Assembly: GCA_007119305.1 (NCBI GenBank)
Contig: SKPY01000029.1
Location: 1-6,041, forward strand
Direction of reading: 5' to 3'
Length of the DNA: 6,041 nucleotides
Source of the DNA: Nitriliruptorales bacterium
GTDB taxonomy: Bacteria > Actinomycetota > Nitriliruptoria > Euzebyales > Egibacteraceae
The position numbers and the translations under genes were made by a program. Below, piece by piece: positions 1-5,933 of the stretch. Within the stretch, counting starts at the first letter, position 1. Each line of letters begins with the position of its first letter. The notes under the pieces are model-generated. The model made no database searches. It was given only the letters and a program-made list of their open reading frames with translations, and was not told where the DNA came from.

Positions 1-167
1 AAAGGCGCTAGGCCAGACCCCCAATCCGGGGCTACAACGCCCCCGGCACCCTCTCCGAAGCGTCCCGCAGCCGAGGCATTCAGACAGTTCCAATAACCGA
101 CTGTGCCATCAAAGGTCGACCTGCCGGCGCTGCGTGAGGTGGCGCTGCCCTGCCCGGAGGCGCTGCG
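1..167. other. Upstream segment before ritB; no complete gene
   Basis: No complete gene is visible. On the plus strand, frame 1 is open from the window edge to a TAA at 94-96, then open again from 97 to the TGA at 169-171. Frame 3 stops at 9-11 and again near 135. None of the translated pieces resembles a family I recognise, apart from the possible recombinase tail listed separately. Bases 86-100 (agttccaataaccga) resemble the right end of the inner transposon at 5917-5931 (agttgagataaccgg), with 11 of 15 positions identical. A 5-base inverted repeat (ACAGT at 84-88, ACTGT at 100-104) brackets that stretch. These points make it possible, but not shown, that another mobile element ends here. 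Confidence 0.4.
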
Positions 168-171
168 ATGA
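97..171 (+). pseudogene. Possible C-terminal remnant of upstream ritA-like recombinase
   Basis: Frame 1 after the TAA at 94-96 reads PTVPSKVDLPALREVALPC and a few more residues, then stops at the TGA at 169-171. That TGA overlaps the ATG of the next gene as ATGA, the same junction seen between the next two genes. A RIT element should have ritA directly upstream of ritB with such an overlap, so this could be the tail of ritA. The in-frame stop just before it means the gene is either cut by a mobile-element end near position 100 or is not present at all. No catalytic motif lies in this short piece, so the assignment rests only on position and the overlap pattern. Confidence 0.25.
156..160 (+). 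promoter_or_regulatory. Shine-Dalgarno site of ritB
   Basis: GGAGG lies 7 bases upstream of the ATG at 168. It is a near-perfect anti-16S match and supports ATG 168 as the true start of the first recombinase. Confidence 0.7.
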
Positions 172-1109
172 CATCCCAGACGTTGCTGTTGAAGGTCGAG
201 GACTACCTTGCCGTGCGTCGCGGGCTGGGGTTTGAGCTCAAGTCCGCCGAGAAGGACCTGCGCCAGTTCGTCCGCTACGCCGGCCGCGTCGGCCACCAGG
301 GGCCGCTGACCACCGACCTGGCGGTGGCATGGGCGCGGTTGTCGCGCTCCGCGGATCCGGCCCAGGCCGCCAAACGTCTGGTGACCGTGCGCGCGTTCGC
401 CCGCTACCTGACGGCGTTGGACCCTGCCACCGAGGTGCCGCCCCTCGGGCTGCTCGGCCCGCTGCCGCGCCGCCGCCAACCGCACATCTACAGCGACACG
501 GAAATCGCTGCGCTGCTGGCACGGGCCAGGGGGCTGCTGCCCCGCCGCGGGCTGCGCCCCCGCACGTATGTGACGTTGTTCGCGCTGCTGGTCTCGACCG
601 GGTTGCGGCTCTCCGAGGCCTGCCATCTCCAGCCGGATGACATGGACCTCGCCGACGGCGTCATCACCGTCCGGCAGGGCAAGTTCCGCAGGGCCCGCCT
701 CGTCCCGCTGCACCCCACGACGACGCAGGCGCTGAACTGCTATGCCGACGAGCACGGTGTGGCGCTGTCGGGATACTTCTTTCGCACCGACCACGCGCCG
801 GCGCTCAAACCGGACACGGTGCAAAAGACCTTCAGCCGCCTCCGCACCCGTCTGGGATGGACCGCCGAAGGGCGCGCCCGTCTGCCGCGCGTGCATGATC
901 TCCGGCACACCTTCGCCGTGCGACGCCTGCTGCGCTGGCACGCGGCCGGCGTCGACCTCGACCGCAAGATGCTGGCGCTGTCCACCTATCTCGGGCATGC
1001 CAAACCCAGCCACACCTACTGGTACCTGGAGGCGGTGCCCGAGCTCATGGCCATCACCGCTGAGCGTTTCGAACACTTCGCCCGGCAACCGCTCGAGGGT
1101 GCATCATGA
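168..1109 (+). CDS. ritB: RitB-like tyrosine recombinase (RIT element)
   Basis: A 313-residue tyrosine recombinase, expected to cut and rejoin DNA through a covalent 3'-phosphotyrosine intermediate. An N-terminal SAM-like core-binding domain covers roughly residues 5-100, beginning KVEDYLAVRRGLGF, a start I associate with RitB-type proteins. The catalytic domain follows from about 105 to 305. Visible catalytic residues are Arg147 (STGLRLSEAC), Lys172 (RQGKFRRARLVPL), His243 and Arg246 (HDLRHTFAVRRLL), His277 (YLGHAKPSHTYWY) and the probable nucleophile Tyr286, nine residues after His277. The gene looks intact. ATG 168 is supported by GGAGG at 156-160. The stop overlaps the next start as ATGA (1106-1109), so the two genes are probably translationally coupled. 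The size and the pairing with the next gene fit the middle member of a RIT trio. The alternative is a generic paired phage-type integrase; membership of the tyrosine recombinase family itself is secure. Confidence 0.88.
   Translation: MTSQTLLLKVEDYLAVRRGLGFELKSAEKDLRQFVRYAGRVGHQGPLTTDLAVAWARLSRSADPAQAAKRLVTVRAFARYLTALDPATEVPPLGLLGPLPRRRQPHIYSDTEIAALLARARGLLPRRGLRPRTYVTLFALLVSTGLRLSEACHLQPDDMDLADGVITVRQGKFRRARLVPLHPTTTQALNCYADEHGVALSGYFFRTDHAPALKPDTVQKTFSRLRTRLGWTAEGRARLPRVHDLRHTFAVRRLLRWHAAGVDLDRKMLALSTYLGHAKPSHTYWYLEAVPELMAITAERFEHFARQPLEGAS
1095..1099 (+). promoter_or_regulatory. Shine-Dalgarno site of ritC, inside ritB
   Basis: GAGGG lies 6 bases ahead of the ATG at 1106, within the last codons of the preceding recombinase gene. 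It supports this start and coupled translation across the ATGA overlap. Confidence 0.55.
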
Positions 1110-1933
1110 CCACCTCAACCGCCTTGGCTGCGCTGCTGCAGGACTTCTTCCAGCGCCGGCTCATCAACGAGCGCGGCGCCAGCGCCCACACCATCGCCAG
1201 CTACCGGGACAGCTTCGCGCTGCTGCTCGGCTACGCCGCCCAGCGTCTCGGGCGCACCCCCTCGGCGTTGACCCTCGCCGACCTCGACGCGCCCCTGATC
1301 CTGACGTTCCTCGACCACCTCGAAACCGACCGTGGCAACACCGCCCGCACCCGCAACCTGCGTCTCACCGCGATCCGCTCGTTCATGCATCATGCCTCCT
1401 TGCGCGACCCCACCTGTCTGCCCATCGCCCAGCGCGTGCTGGCCATCTCCCCCAAGCGTTTCGACCGAACCGCTCTCGACTTCCTCACCCGCGAGGAGAT
1501 CCACGCGCTGCTCGACGCTGCCGACCGCGACACCTGGAGCGGGCATCGTGACGCGGTGCTGTTCGCCGTGCTCTACAACACCGGCGCGCGCGTCTCCGAA
1601 CTCACCCGCCTGTGCAACGCCGACGTCCTGCTCGACCGCTCATCCGCCCTGCACCTGCACGGCAAGGGCCGCAAGGAACGCATCATCCCCCTATGGAAGA
1701 ACACCACCGCGCAGCTGCGCGCCTGGCTGCCACGCATCGACCCCAGCCCCGACGCGCCCGTCTTCCCCAACCGCGCAGGCAAGCCGCTGACGCGCTCCGG
1801 CGTCGAACAGCGCCTTCGAGTAGCGATCGCCAAGGCGTCTCAGCATTGTCCGTCGCTGGCCACGCGCCGGGTCACCCCGCACACCATCCGCCACACCACG
1901 GCGATGCACCTGCTCCAGTCCCCGGTTATCTGA
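1106..1933 (+). pseudogene. ritC: RitC-like tyrosine recombinase, 5' part, split by transposon
   Basis: This is the N-terminal 272 residues of a tyrosine recombinase, followed by three codons (Pro-Val-Ile) and a TGA supplied by the inner transposon. The core-binding domain spans about residues 5-100 (ASYRDSFALLLGYAAQRLG), and the catalytic domain starts near 120. Present are Arg162 (NTGARVSELTRL), Lys187 (HGKGRKERIIPL), His259 and Arg262 (HTIRHTTAMHLLQS). The second catalytic His and the Tyr nucleophile are missing because they lie beyond the insert, from 5930 onward. In the rejoined protein they would be about His285 and Tyr294. Family members of about 330 residues normally continue HLLQ-x-GVD directly. 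The start overlaps the ritB stop as ATGA. The truncated product cannot form the phosphotyrosine link, though it might still fold and bind DNA or a partner. I call it RitC from position and sequence style; the disruption is read directly from the two junctions. Confidence 0.85.
1920..1931. repeat. Left terminal inverted repeat of the Tn554-like element
   Basis: ccccggttatct is the exact reverse complement of 5922-5933. The first one or two C may derive from the ritC target. Complementarity stops immediately inside the repeat. Confidence 0.85.
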
Positions 1934-2010
1934 AGTCGGAAGGCCGAACATGCCTTCTGACCTGGGGGTTTGCGTTGTGGACGGGGTGTCCGTGACGTAG
2001 GCGACGGAGT
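1934..2010. other. Left terminal noncoding region of the transposon
   Basis: This 77-base stretch between the ritC stop codon and the tnpC stop is noncoding. It contains the 1935-1961 hairpin and TGCGTTGTGG at 1971-1980, which matches 9 of 10 bases of the inward-reading repeat TGCGTGGTGG near the other end (complement of 5855-5864). It probably holds recombinase recognition sites for this end. Confidence 0.4.
1935..1961. repeat. Hairpin-forming inverted repeat next to left transposon end
   Basis: GTCGGAAGGC (1935-1944), a 7-base loop CGAACAT, then GCCTTCTGAC (1952-1961). Nine of ten positions pair, with a single G-T mismatch at the fourth position. It lies 13 bases inside the transposon edge and about 50 bases beyond the tnpC stop. 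It could be a binding site for recombinase or TnpC at the element end. It could also be a weak terminator, but no T-run follows on either strand. Confidence 0.45.
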
Positions 2011-2439
2011 TCAGTTGCAGGGGCCGATGGTGCCCGTGGTCGACCGGCCGCGGGTGGGGCTGGTCTGGCGCTCGGCGCGGCGTTGCCCGTGGGCGCGGGC
2101 GAGCTGGTCGCGGAGGCGACGGTTGTCGTCGGTGAGTTGTTTGATGCGCTGGTGGGCGAGCTCGAGTCGGCGCAGGAGCGAAGCGGCAGAGGCGCCCTCG
2201 GCGCCGTGGACGCTGGCGCCGTTGCCAGCGGTCGACTGAGCCTGTTGGATCTCGTCGAGCAGGTCGGGCTGGGTGTAGATCCACGAGCGTGACACGCGCG
2301 CTTCGGTGGCAAGCCGGGCCACGCTGACGGGCTCGCCGGCGTCGCGCAGGCGCTGCAGGCCGGCGCGCGCACGAGCGATGGTGTTCTGCCGGCGGCGGTA
2401 GGACGCCTCGACGATGTGGTGGCTGTTGTCAGCCCGCAC
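2011..2439 (-). CDS. tnpC: TnpC-like transposition accessory protein
   Basis: A 142-residue protein at the distal end of the transposase operon, matching the position and small size of Tn554 TnpC (about 125 residues, known to affect transposition efficiency and orientation rather than catalysis). The N-terminal part is basic (YRRRQNTIARARAGLQRL). A helix-turn-helix-like segment covers about residues 38-60 (VSVARLATEARVSRSWIYT), followed by a low-complexity Ala/Gly/Ser linker. Residues about 87-118 are a predicted coiled coil (LLRRLELAHQRIKQLTDDN onward), and the tail is basic and Ser/Thr-rich. This layout is what I associate with the DUF6262 family, and it suggests a DNA-binding oligomer. The start is GTG at 2437-2439, overlapping the tnpB stop by 11 bases. 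There is no recombinase catalytic motif. The function is inferred from operon position and domain layout. Confidence 0.8.
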   Translation of the reverse strand: MRADNSHHIVEASYRRRQNTIARARAGLQRLRDAGEPVSVARLATEARVSRSWIYTQPDLLDEIQQAQSTAGNGASVHGAEGASAASLLRRLELAHQRIKQLTDDNRRLRDQLARAHGQRRAERQTSPTRGRSTTGTIGPCN

Positions 2440-4711
2440 GGACGGCTCGTTCGTCTGAGCTGTCGCTGATCGTGGTGCTCGTGTCGGTGTGCGCCTCGAG
2501 GCTGTCGATGATGCGCAGCAGGTTGGTTTCCACGGTGCGGTTCATCTCGACCATGCGCTCCCGACCGTCGTGTGCGGCACGGTCGATGAGCTCGCGGGTG
2601 GCGCCGAGCTGCTGGTGGTGTTGGGGGAGGAACTCGGCGGTGGTGGCGAACATCGGGCAGGTCAGACAGGCGTTGGCGACCTCGCAGCGCTGCTGCAGCG
2701 GCAGGGTGCAGTAGCCGTTGGGCAGCGCCATCTTCGCGCGCGCGAGGCGGTCCTTGAGCCAGGCCGCGTCGGCGAGCGGGGAGGCGGGGTCGAAGACGAG
2801 CTCTTCGCCGGCGATGTTGACCTTGCGGGCGCGCTCCCAGTGCTCGCGGACGGTGCGGTCGTGCATGCGCCCGTAGTGGGCGGTCATCTCCAGGCTGGAG
2901 TGGTCGAGGAGGCGACGGACGACCTCCAGGGGGACGTCGGCGTTGACGAGCCGGGTGCCGTAGGTGTGCCGCCACTGGTGCGGGGTGATGTGCACCGGCC
3001 GGCCGGCTTCGTCGCGGACCTCGCAGGCCTGGAGCCAGGCGTTGAGGTGGCCGATGTAGGTGCCGCGCCCGACCGGGTGGGCGCCGTCGGGGTTGGCGTG
3101 GGGGCGGGGGAACAGGCGGGTGGCAGCCGGCCAGCGCTCGGCGATGGCGGCCTGCTGGACGGCGATCGCGTCTGCGAGGTCTTCGTCGATGGGTACGAAC
3201 GCCTCGCGGCGCATCTTGTGGTTGCGGTAGCGCAGGTAGGCGGCACCGGCGGGGTCGCGCAGCAGACAGTCGGCGGGCAGGCCGCAGGCGTCGCTGATGC
3301 GCAGGCCGGTGCGCATGAGGATCTCGGTCAGCAGCCGGTAGCCGGGGTGGGCGAAGCGCGCCAGGTTGGCGGGGCTTTCCAGCTGCGCCATGACGTGCTC
3401 GGACAGCGCCCGTGGCGCATCCTTGGGTCGGCGGGGCCGGTCCTCGCGGTAGATCGCAGCGGTAGCCGGCAGCTCGGGCGCCCAGCGGTGCTGGTGCACG
3501 CCGGTCAGGAAGCCCGCCACCGACCCGAGCTCGATGCCTCGGTGCTTGGCCTCGGGTCGTTCGACGGCGAGCCAGGCGAGGTAGCGCTCCAGCACAGGCC
3601 GATCCAGTTCTGCGGGGCCACGCAGGTGCGGTTCGCAGGCGGTGAGGAAGACCGACACGCGGGTGAGCGCGGCGACGTCGCGCTCGACCTGGTGGACGCC
3701 GAGGCCGGCCGACAGCCGCCAGCGGGCCCAGCGTTTGACGAGCGCGCGCAGCCAGGGCTGGGCGATGCGGTCGAAGCGCAGCCGGGCCGGGCCGCTGCCT
3801 CGCGGGTAGCCGAGTCGGCGCAGCAGCCACACGTCACGACCGAACTCGGCCTCCCAGCCCTCGCCCTGCAACAGATCGTCGAGCCGCTCGAGGGTGAAGC
3901 GCACGAACGAGCGCGGCGTGTTGCCCCAGCGTTTGACCGGTGTCAGTTCGGCCAGCCACTCCTCCAGCGACCGCTCCAGCAGCGAGCTCGCGCCCGAGGC
4001 CGCCAGGAACCCCAGCAGCGGCCTCATGGGTTTCGCAGGGGTCTTGGAGCGGTTGTCGTCGACCCGGCACTGCAACCCGTAGGCGACCTCGAGGCGCATC
4101 GGGCCGGGCAGCGGGCGCAGGTCGAACACCGCGTCGCCGAAGGTGGCGCACTCGAGCACGAACGACTCGAGGCTGGGTCGGCCGTGGCCTCGCCAGCGCT
4201 TGAGGTGCGACACGCACAGGCCCGGATCAGCAGACTCGACCAGCAGCTCGCAGCCGTGCACGGCGCAGGCCGGCCGCCCGTCGGGGTCGTCGACCACGCT
4301 GGCCAGCCAGCCGTCCAGGTCCGGGCGTCCCAGCATCGTCGCCCACCGGTAGTGGTGCTTGGAGCACAGCCCTGCAGCCATCGCCCCGCGTCGGCAGCCG
4401 GTCACGGCACACGCCTGCAGGGGGCGATGCGCCCGCGTGTGCGGGTCCGTCCTGGCCTGCCATGGCTCGAGGTCGGGATAGCCGTCGTGCCGCCAGCGCC
4501 GATAGTGCGAGGTGCACAGCCCGCCCGCCTCCACCGGCCGCTCACAGCGCGACACGCCGCAGGCGGGCGTGCCCAGGATCGGATCATCCCGGGCGGGCAC
4601 GATCACCTCGACGGTGAACTCCGGCCGCAGCCGGGCGGCCAGCTGCCGGGCCAGCAGCGACGTCGGCTCGGCACCCGCCTGCTCGGCGCGTGTCTGCTCG
4701 GTTGCGCTCAC
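2429..4711 (-). CDS. tnpB: TnpB-like tyrosine recombinase with N-terminal Zn-finger-like repeats
   Basis: A 760-residue second recombinase of the Tn554-type pair. I chose GTG 4709-4711 because it overlaps the tnpA TGA (GTGA). The frame remains open far upstream, but that part reads as a shifted shadow of tnpA. The N-terminus has three tandem C-x4-C ... C-x2-H modules at Cys51-His69, Cys101-His119 and Cys149-His169, each ending in a basic aromatic helix such as HYRRW or HLKRW. A core-binding domain lies around 310-430 and the catalytic domain around 435-630. Catalytic residues are Arg471 (RTGLRISDACGL), Lys499 (YRNHKMRREAFVPI), His578 and Arg581 (HQWRHTYGTRLV), His604 (LLDHSSLEMTAHY) and Tyr613. 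A C-terminal Cys cluster (Cys668, 676, 682, 685; ACLTCPMF) is followed by a probably helical tail. At 760 residues it exceeds Tn554 TnpB (about 630), roughly by the size of the finger block. It probably acts with TnpA on the transposon ends. Confidence 0.9.
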   Translation of the reverse strand: MSATEQTRAEQAGAEPTSLLARQLAARLRPEFTVEVIVPARDDPILGTPACGVSRCERPVEAGGLCTSHYRRWRHDGYPDLEPWQARTDPHTRAHRPLQACAVTGCRRGAMAAGLCSKHHYRWATMLGRPDLDGWLASVVDDPDGRPACAVHGCELLVESADPGLCVSHLKRWRGHGRPSLESFVLECATFGDAVFDLRPLPGPMRLEVAYGLQCRVDDNRSKTPAKPMRPLLGFLAASGASSLLERSLEEWLAELTPVKRWGNTPRSFVRFTLERLDDLLQGEGWEAEFGRDVWLLRRLGYPRGSGPARLRFDRIAQPWLRALVKRWARWRLSAGLGVHQVERDVAALTRVSVFLTACEPHLRGPAELDRPVLERYLAWLAVERPEAKHRGIELGSVAGFLTGVHQHRWAPELPATAAIYREDRPRRPKDAPRALSEHVMAQLESPANLARFAHPGYRLLTEILMRTGLRISDACGLPADCLLRDPAGAAYLRYRNHKMRREAFVPIDEDLADAIAVQQAAIAERWPAATRLFPRPHANPDGAHPVGRGTYIGHLNAWLQACEVRDEAGRPVHITPHQWRHTYGTRLVNADVPLEVVRRLLDHSSLEMTAHYGRMHDRTVREHWERARKVNIAGEELVFDPASPLADAAWLKDRLARAKMALPNGYCTLPLQQRCEVANACLTCPMFATTAEFLPQHHQQLGATRELIDRAAHDGRERMVEMNRTVETNLLRIIDSLEAHTDTSTTISDSSDERAVRAG

Positions 4712-5811
4712 TCGGGCTCCTGTTCCTCGGCGGGCAGCACGCCCGCGTCTTGCAGCGCCCGGCGGGCGTCCTCGACATCGAGATGGGCGTAGGTGTCGAT
4801 GGTGGTGGTCACCGAGGCGTGCCCCAGCAGCTCGCGGACCACCTCCACCGGGGTGCCGCGGCGCAGCAGGTCGGTGGCGTAGGTGTGGCGCAGCCAGTGC
4901 GGCTCGAAGTCCACGCCGCTGCGCGCCGCCAGCCGCCCCACCAGGCGGTGCACACTCGCATACGTCAAGGGCCGGCCGATCCGCCCGCCCCAGAGGTTGA
5001 CGAACACATAGTCCGAGTCGAGGTCGCCGTATTCGTCGTGCAGATAGTCGGCATACAACCCGATCAACTCGGCCGCCACGGGCACGGTGCGTCCCCAGCT
5101 CTTGGCGCGCGCCCCGTTGCTGTTGCGGCGCGCCCGCACCGCGACCTCGCAGCGGCGCGCGCGCACATCCTCGTGGCGCAGCCCCAGCGCCTCGCCGATG
5201 CGCAGCCCCGAGCCGGCCAGCAGCGCGAACAACAATCGGTCGCGCAGCCGCTCGCACGCCTCGAGGATCGCCGCGACCTGCTCGCCCGTGAGCACCCGCG
5301 GTGCGCGCCGCTCGGTGCGCAGCGCGATCGTGCGCCGCCGGGTCGGCCCTTCGCCCAGGTGCGCCAGGAACGGCTTCCACGAGCCGCCACGGCCGCCCGG
5401 CTTCCAGGTGGTCAGCAGGTCGCCCAGATCCACCCCGTGGCGGGCGTGGAACTCATAGAAGGTCGCCAGCGCCGACAGCTTGCGGTTGATCGTCGCCGCC
5501 GCGCAGAAAGGCGTCGCCGAGGGCAGCGCCACCACCCGCCCGTCCCGCGCCGCCGGCGGCAACCGCAGCCAGGCCACGAACGCGCCCAGGTCCTCCAGCC
5601 GCACCGACGCCCAGTCCAGGCCGCGCAGCGCGAGGAAGGTGAAGTAGTCGCGCAGATCATGCGCGTAGGCGCGCACCGTGTTCGGCGAGCGCTCCACCGC
5701 CGACAGGTGCGCCAGGAACGCCTCCACCGGCGCCACCACCGACAGGTCCCCATCGACCAGCGTCCACGACACAGCACCGTCGTGTGGCATCACCACAGGC
5801 TCGACCCGCAC
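4708..5811 (-). CDS. tnpA: TnpA-like tyrosine recombinase (Tn554 family)
   Basis: A 367-residue site-specific recombinase, close to Tn554 TnpA (about 361). The SAM-like core-binding domain spans about residues 25-135 (SPNTVRAYAHDLRDYFTFL). The catalytic domain spans about 172-350. Catalytic residues are Arg204 (GSGLRIGEALGL), Lys237 (NSNGARAKSWGRTVPV), His305 and Arg308 (HWLRHTYATDLL), His331 (LLGHASVTTTIDTY) and Tyr341. GTG 5809-5811 is preferred because GGGGAAGGG sits 6 bases upstream and the length then fits the family. A longer reading from GTG 5869-5871 adds 20 residues that do not look like domain sequence and would translate through a hairpin. ATG 5788-5790 is a shorter alternative with a poorer ribosome site. 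It is first gene of the tnpABC operon, its stop overlapping the tnpB start by 4 bases. All catalytic residues are present and nothing suggests decay. Confidence 0.9.
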   Translation of the reverse strand: MRVEPVVMPHDGAVSWTLVDGDLSVVAPVEAFLAHLSAVERSPNTVRAYAHDLRDYFTFLALRGLDWASVRLEDLGAFVAWLRLPPAARDGRVVALPSATPFCAAATINRKLSALATFYEFHARHGVDLGDLLTTWKPGGRGGSWKPFLAHLGEGPTRRRTIALRTERRAPRVLTGEQVAAILEACERLRDRLLFALLAGSGLRIGEALGLRHEDVRARRCEVAVRARRNSNGARAKSWGRTVPVAAELIGLYADYLHDEYGDLDSDYVFVNLWGGRIGRPLTYASVHRLVGRLAARSGVDFEPHWLRHTYATDLLRRGTPVEVVRELLGHASVTTTIDTYAHLDVEDARRALQDAGVLPAEEQEPE

Positions 5812-5817
5812 CCGCCG

Positions 5818-5826
5818 CCCTTCCCC
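5818..5826 (-). promoter_or_regulatory. Shine-Dalgarno site of tnpA
   Basis: Read on the minus strand this is GGGGAAGGG, 6 bases before GTG 5809-5811. It decides the tnpA start among several in-frame GTG/ATG codons. Confidence 0.6.
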
Positions 5827-5842
5827 GCCTTGAAGACAAGGC
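5827..5842. promoter_or_regulatory. Perfect 6-bp hairpin in the tnpA leader
   Basis: GCCTTG, a four-base loop, CAAGGC: a perfect 6-base stem directly abutting the tnpA Shine-Dalgarno site. In the mRNA (minus strand, loop UCUU) it could tune ribosome access to tnpA, or it could be part of a DNA site at the transposon end. No promoter with convincing -35 and -10 boxes could be identified in the leader. Confidence 0.4.
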
Positions 5843-5921
5843 AAGGTAACCCATCCACCACGCAGAACCACGCAGGCTCAACCGTCACTCCGGCGCGTGA
5901 TGGACAGTGCTCAGGGAGTTG
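5843..5921. other. Right terminal noncoding region of the transposon
   Basis: Noncoding leader between the terminal repeat and the tnpA hairpin. Besides the direct repeat it contains a 6-base inverted pair, CTCAAC at 5877-5882 and GTTGAG at 5918-5923, plus TCAC/GTGA at 5884-5887 and 5896-5899. The tnpABC promoter should lie here, reading toward lower coordinates, but I could not find a convincing one. Confidence 0.35.
5857..5875. repeat. 9-base direct repeat near right transposon end
   Basis: ACCACGCAG occurs at 5857-5865 and 5867-5875, separated by one base, so the repeat period is 10 bases, about one DNA helical turn. It lies 55-70 bases inside the right end. This arrangement would suit a helically phased protein-binding site, but no function is shown. 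Confidence 0.4.
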
Positions 5922-5933
5922 AGATAACCGGGG
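5922..5933. repeat. Right terminal inverted repeat of the Tn554-like element
   Basis: agataaccgggg is the exact reverse complement of 1920-1931. The last G bases are shared with, or belong to, the GGG GTC codons of the interrupted ritC-like gene. Confidence 0.85.

Larger units (their letters stand above)
1922..5929 (-). mobile_element. Tn554-like transposon (tnpA-tnpB-tnpC), about 4.0 kb
   Basis: An insert of about 4008 bases separates the two halves of a ritC-like gene. Removing 4008 bases joins CAG TCC to GGG GTC GAT and restores the reading frame. The exact edges are uncertain by a few bases, because the terminal C/G runs could belong to either element or target. The content is three minus-strand genes in Tn554 order (tnpA, tnpB, tnpC), overlapping by 4 and 11 bases, with no cargo gene. 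Terminal sequences form a perfect 12-base inverted repeat. Tn554 family elements use two tyrosine recombinases and TnpC for site-specific insertion and are not known for long target duplications. A 4-base CCGG occurs at both junctions, but duplication of it would leave the target out of frame. Confidence 0.88.

Noticed and set aside
1..50. Pairing of CCCC and GGGG runs near 17-31 as a terminator of an upstream gene
   Set aside because: The stem is 4-5 bases, no T-run follows, and nothing upstream is visible to terminate.
1982..2010. TCCGT/ACGGA inverted repeat downstream of tnpC as a terminator
   Set aside because: The stem is only about 5 bases with a 10-base loop and no T-run, which is too weak in such GC-rich DNA to call.
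1926..3830. Minus-strand 634-codon open frame overlapping tnpB and tnpC
   Set aside because: It is Pro/Arg/Ala-rich with no domain, and is an out-of-frame shadow of tnpB and tnpC.
2489..4792. Very long plus-strand open frame (767 codons) antisense to tnpB
   Set aside because: It is the codon-shifted complement of a high-GC gene. The translation is Gly/Ala/Val/Arg-rich, has no recognisable domain, and ignores the tnpA/tnpB boundary, whereas tnpB on the other strand has full catalytic motifs.
4712..5380. Upstream extension of the tnpB frame to a start at 5380 (983 residues)
   Set aside because: The extra 223 residues are low-complexity and overlie tnpA in another frame. GTG 4711, overlapping the tnpA stop, gives the normal operon layout.
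5812..5871. Longer tnpA beginning at GTG 5871
   Set aside because: There is no good ribosome site, the 20 extra residues do not look like family sequence, and a hairpin and strong Shine-Dalgarno site lie inside this stretch ahead of GTG 5811.
4690..5922. Plus-strand 410-codon open frame antisense to tnpA
   Set aside because: It is Arg/Gln/Ala/Pro-rich with no domain, is the complement of tnpA, and runs into the transposon's terminal noncoding DNA.
1922..5931. CCGG at both junctions as a target-site duplication
   Set aside because: Collapsing a CCGG duplication gives a 4006-base insert and leaves the target gene out of frame, while a 4008-base insert restores the conserved QSGVD reading.
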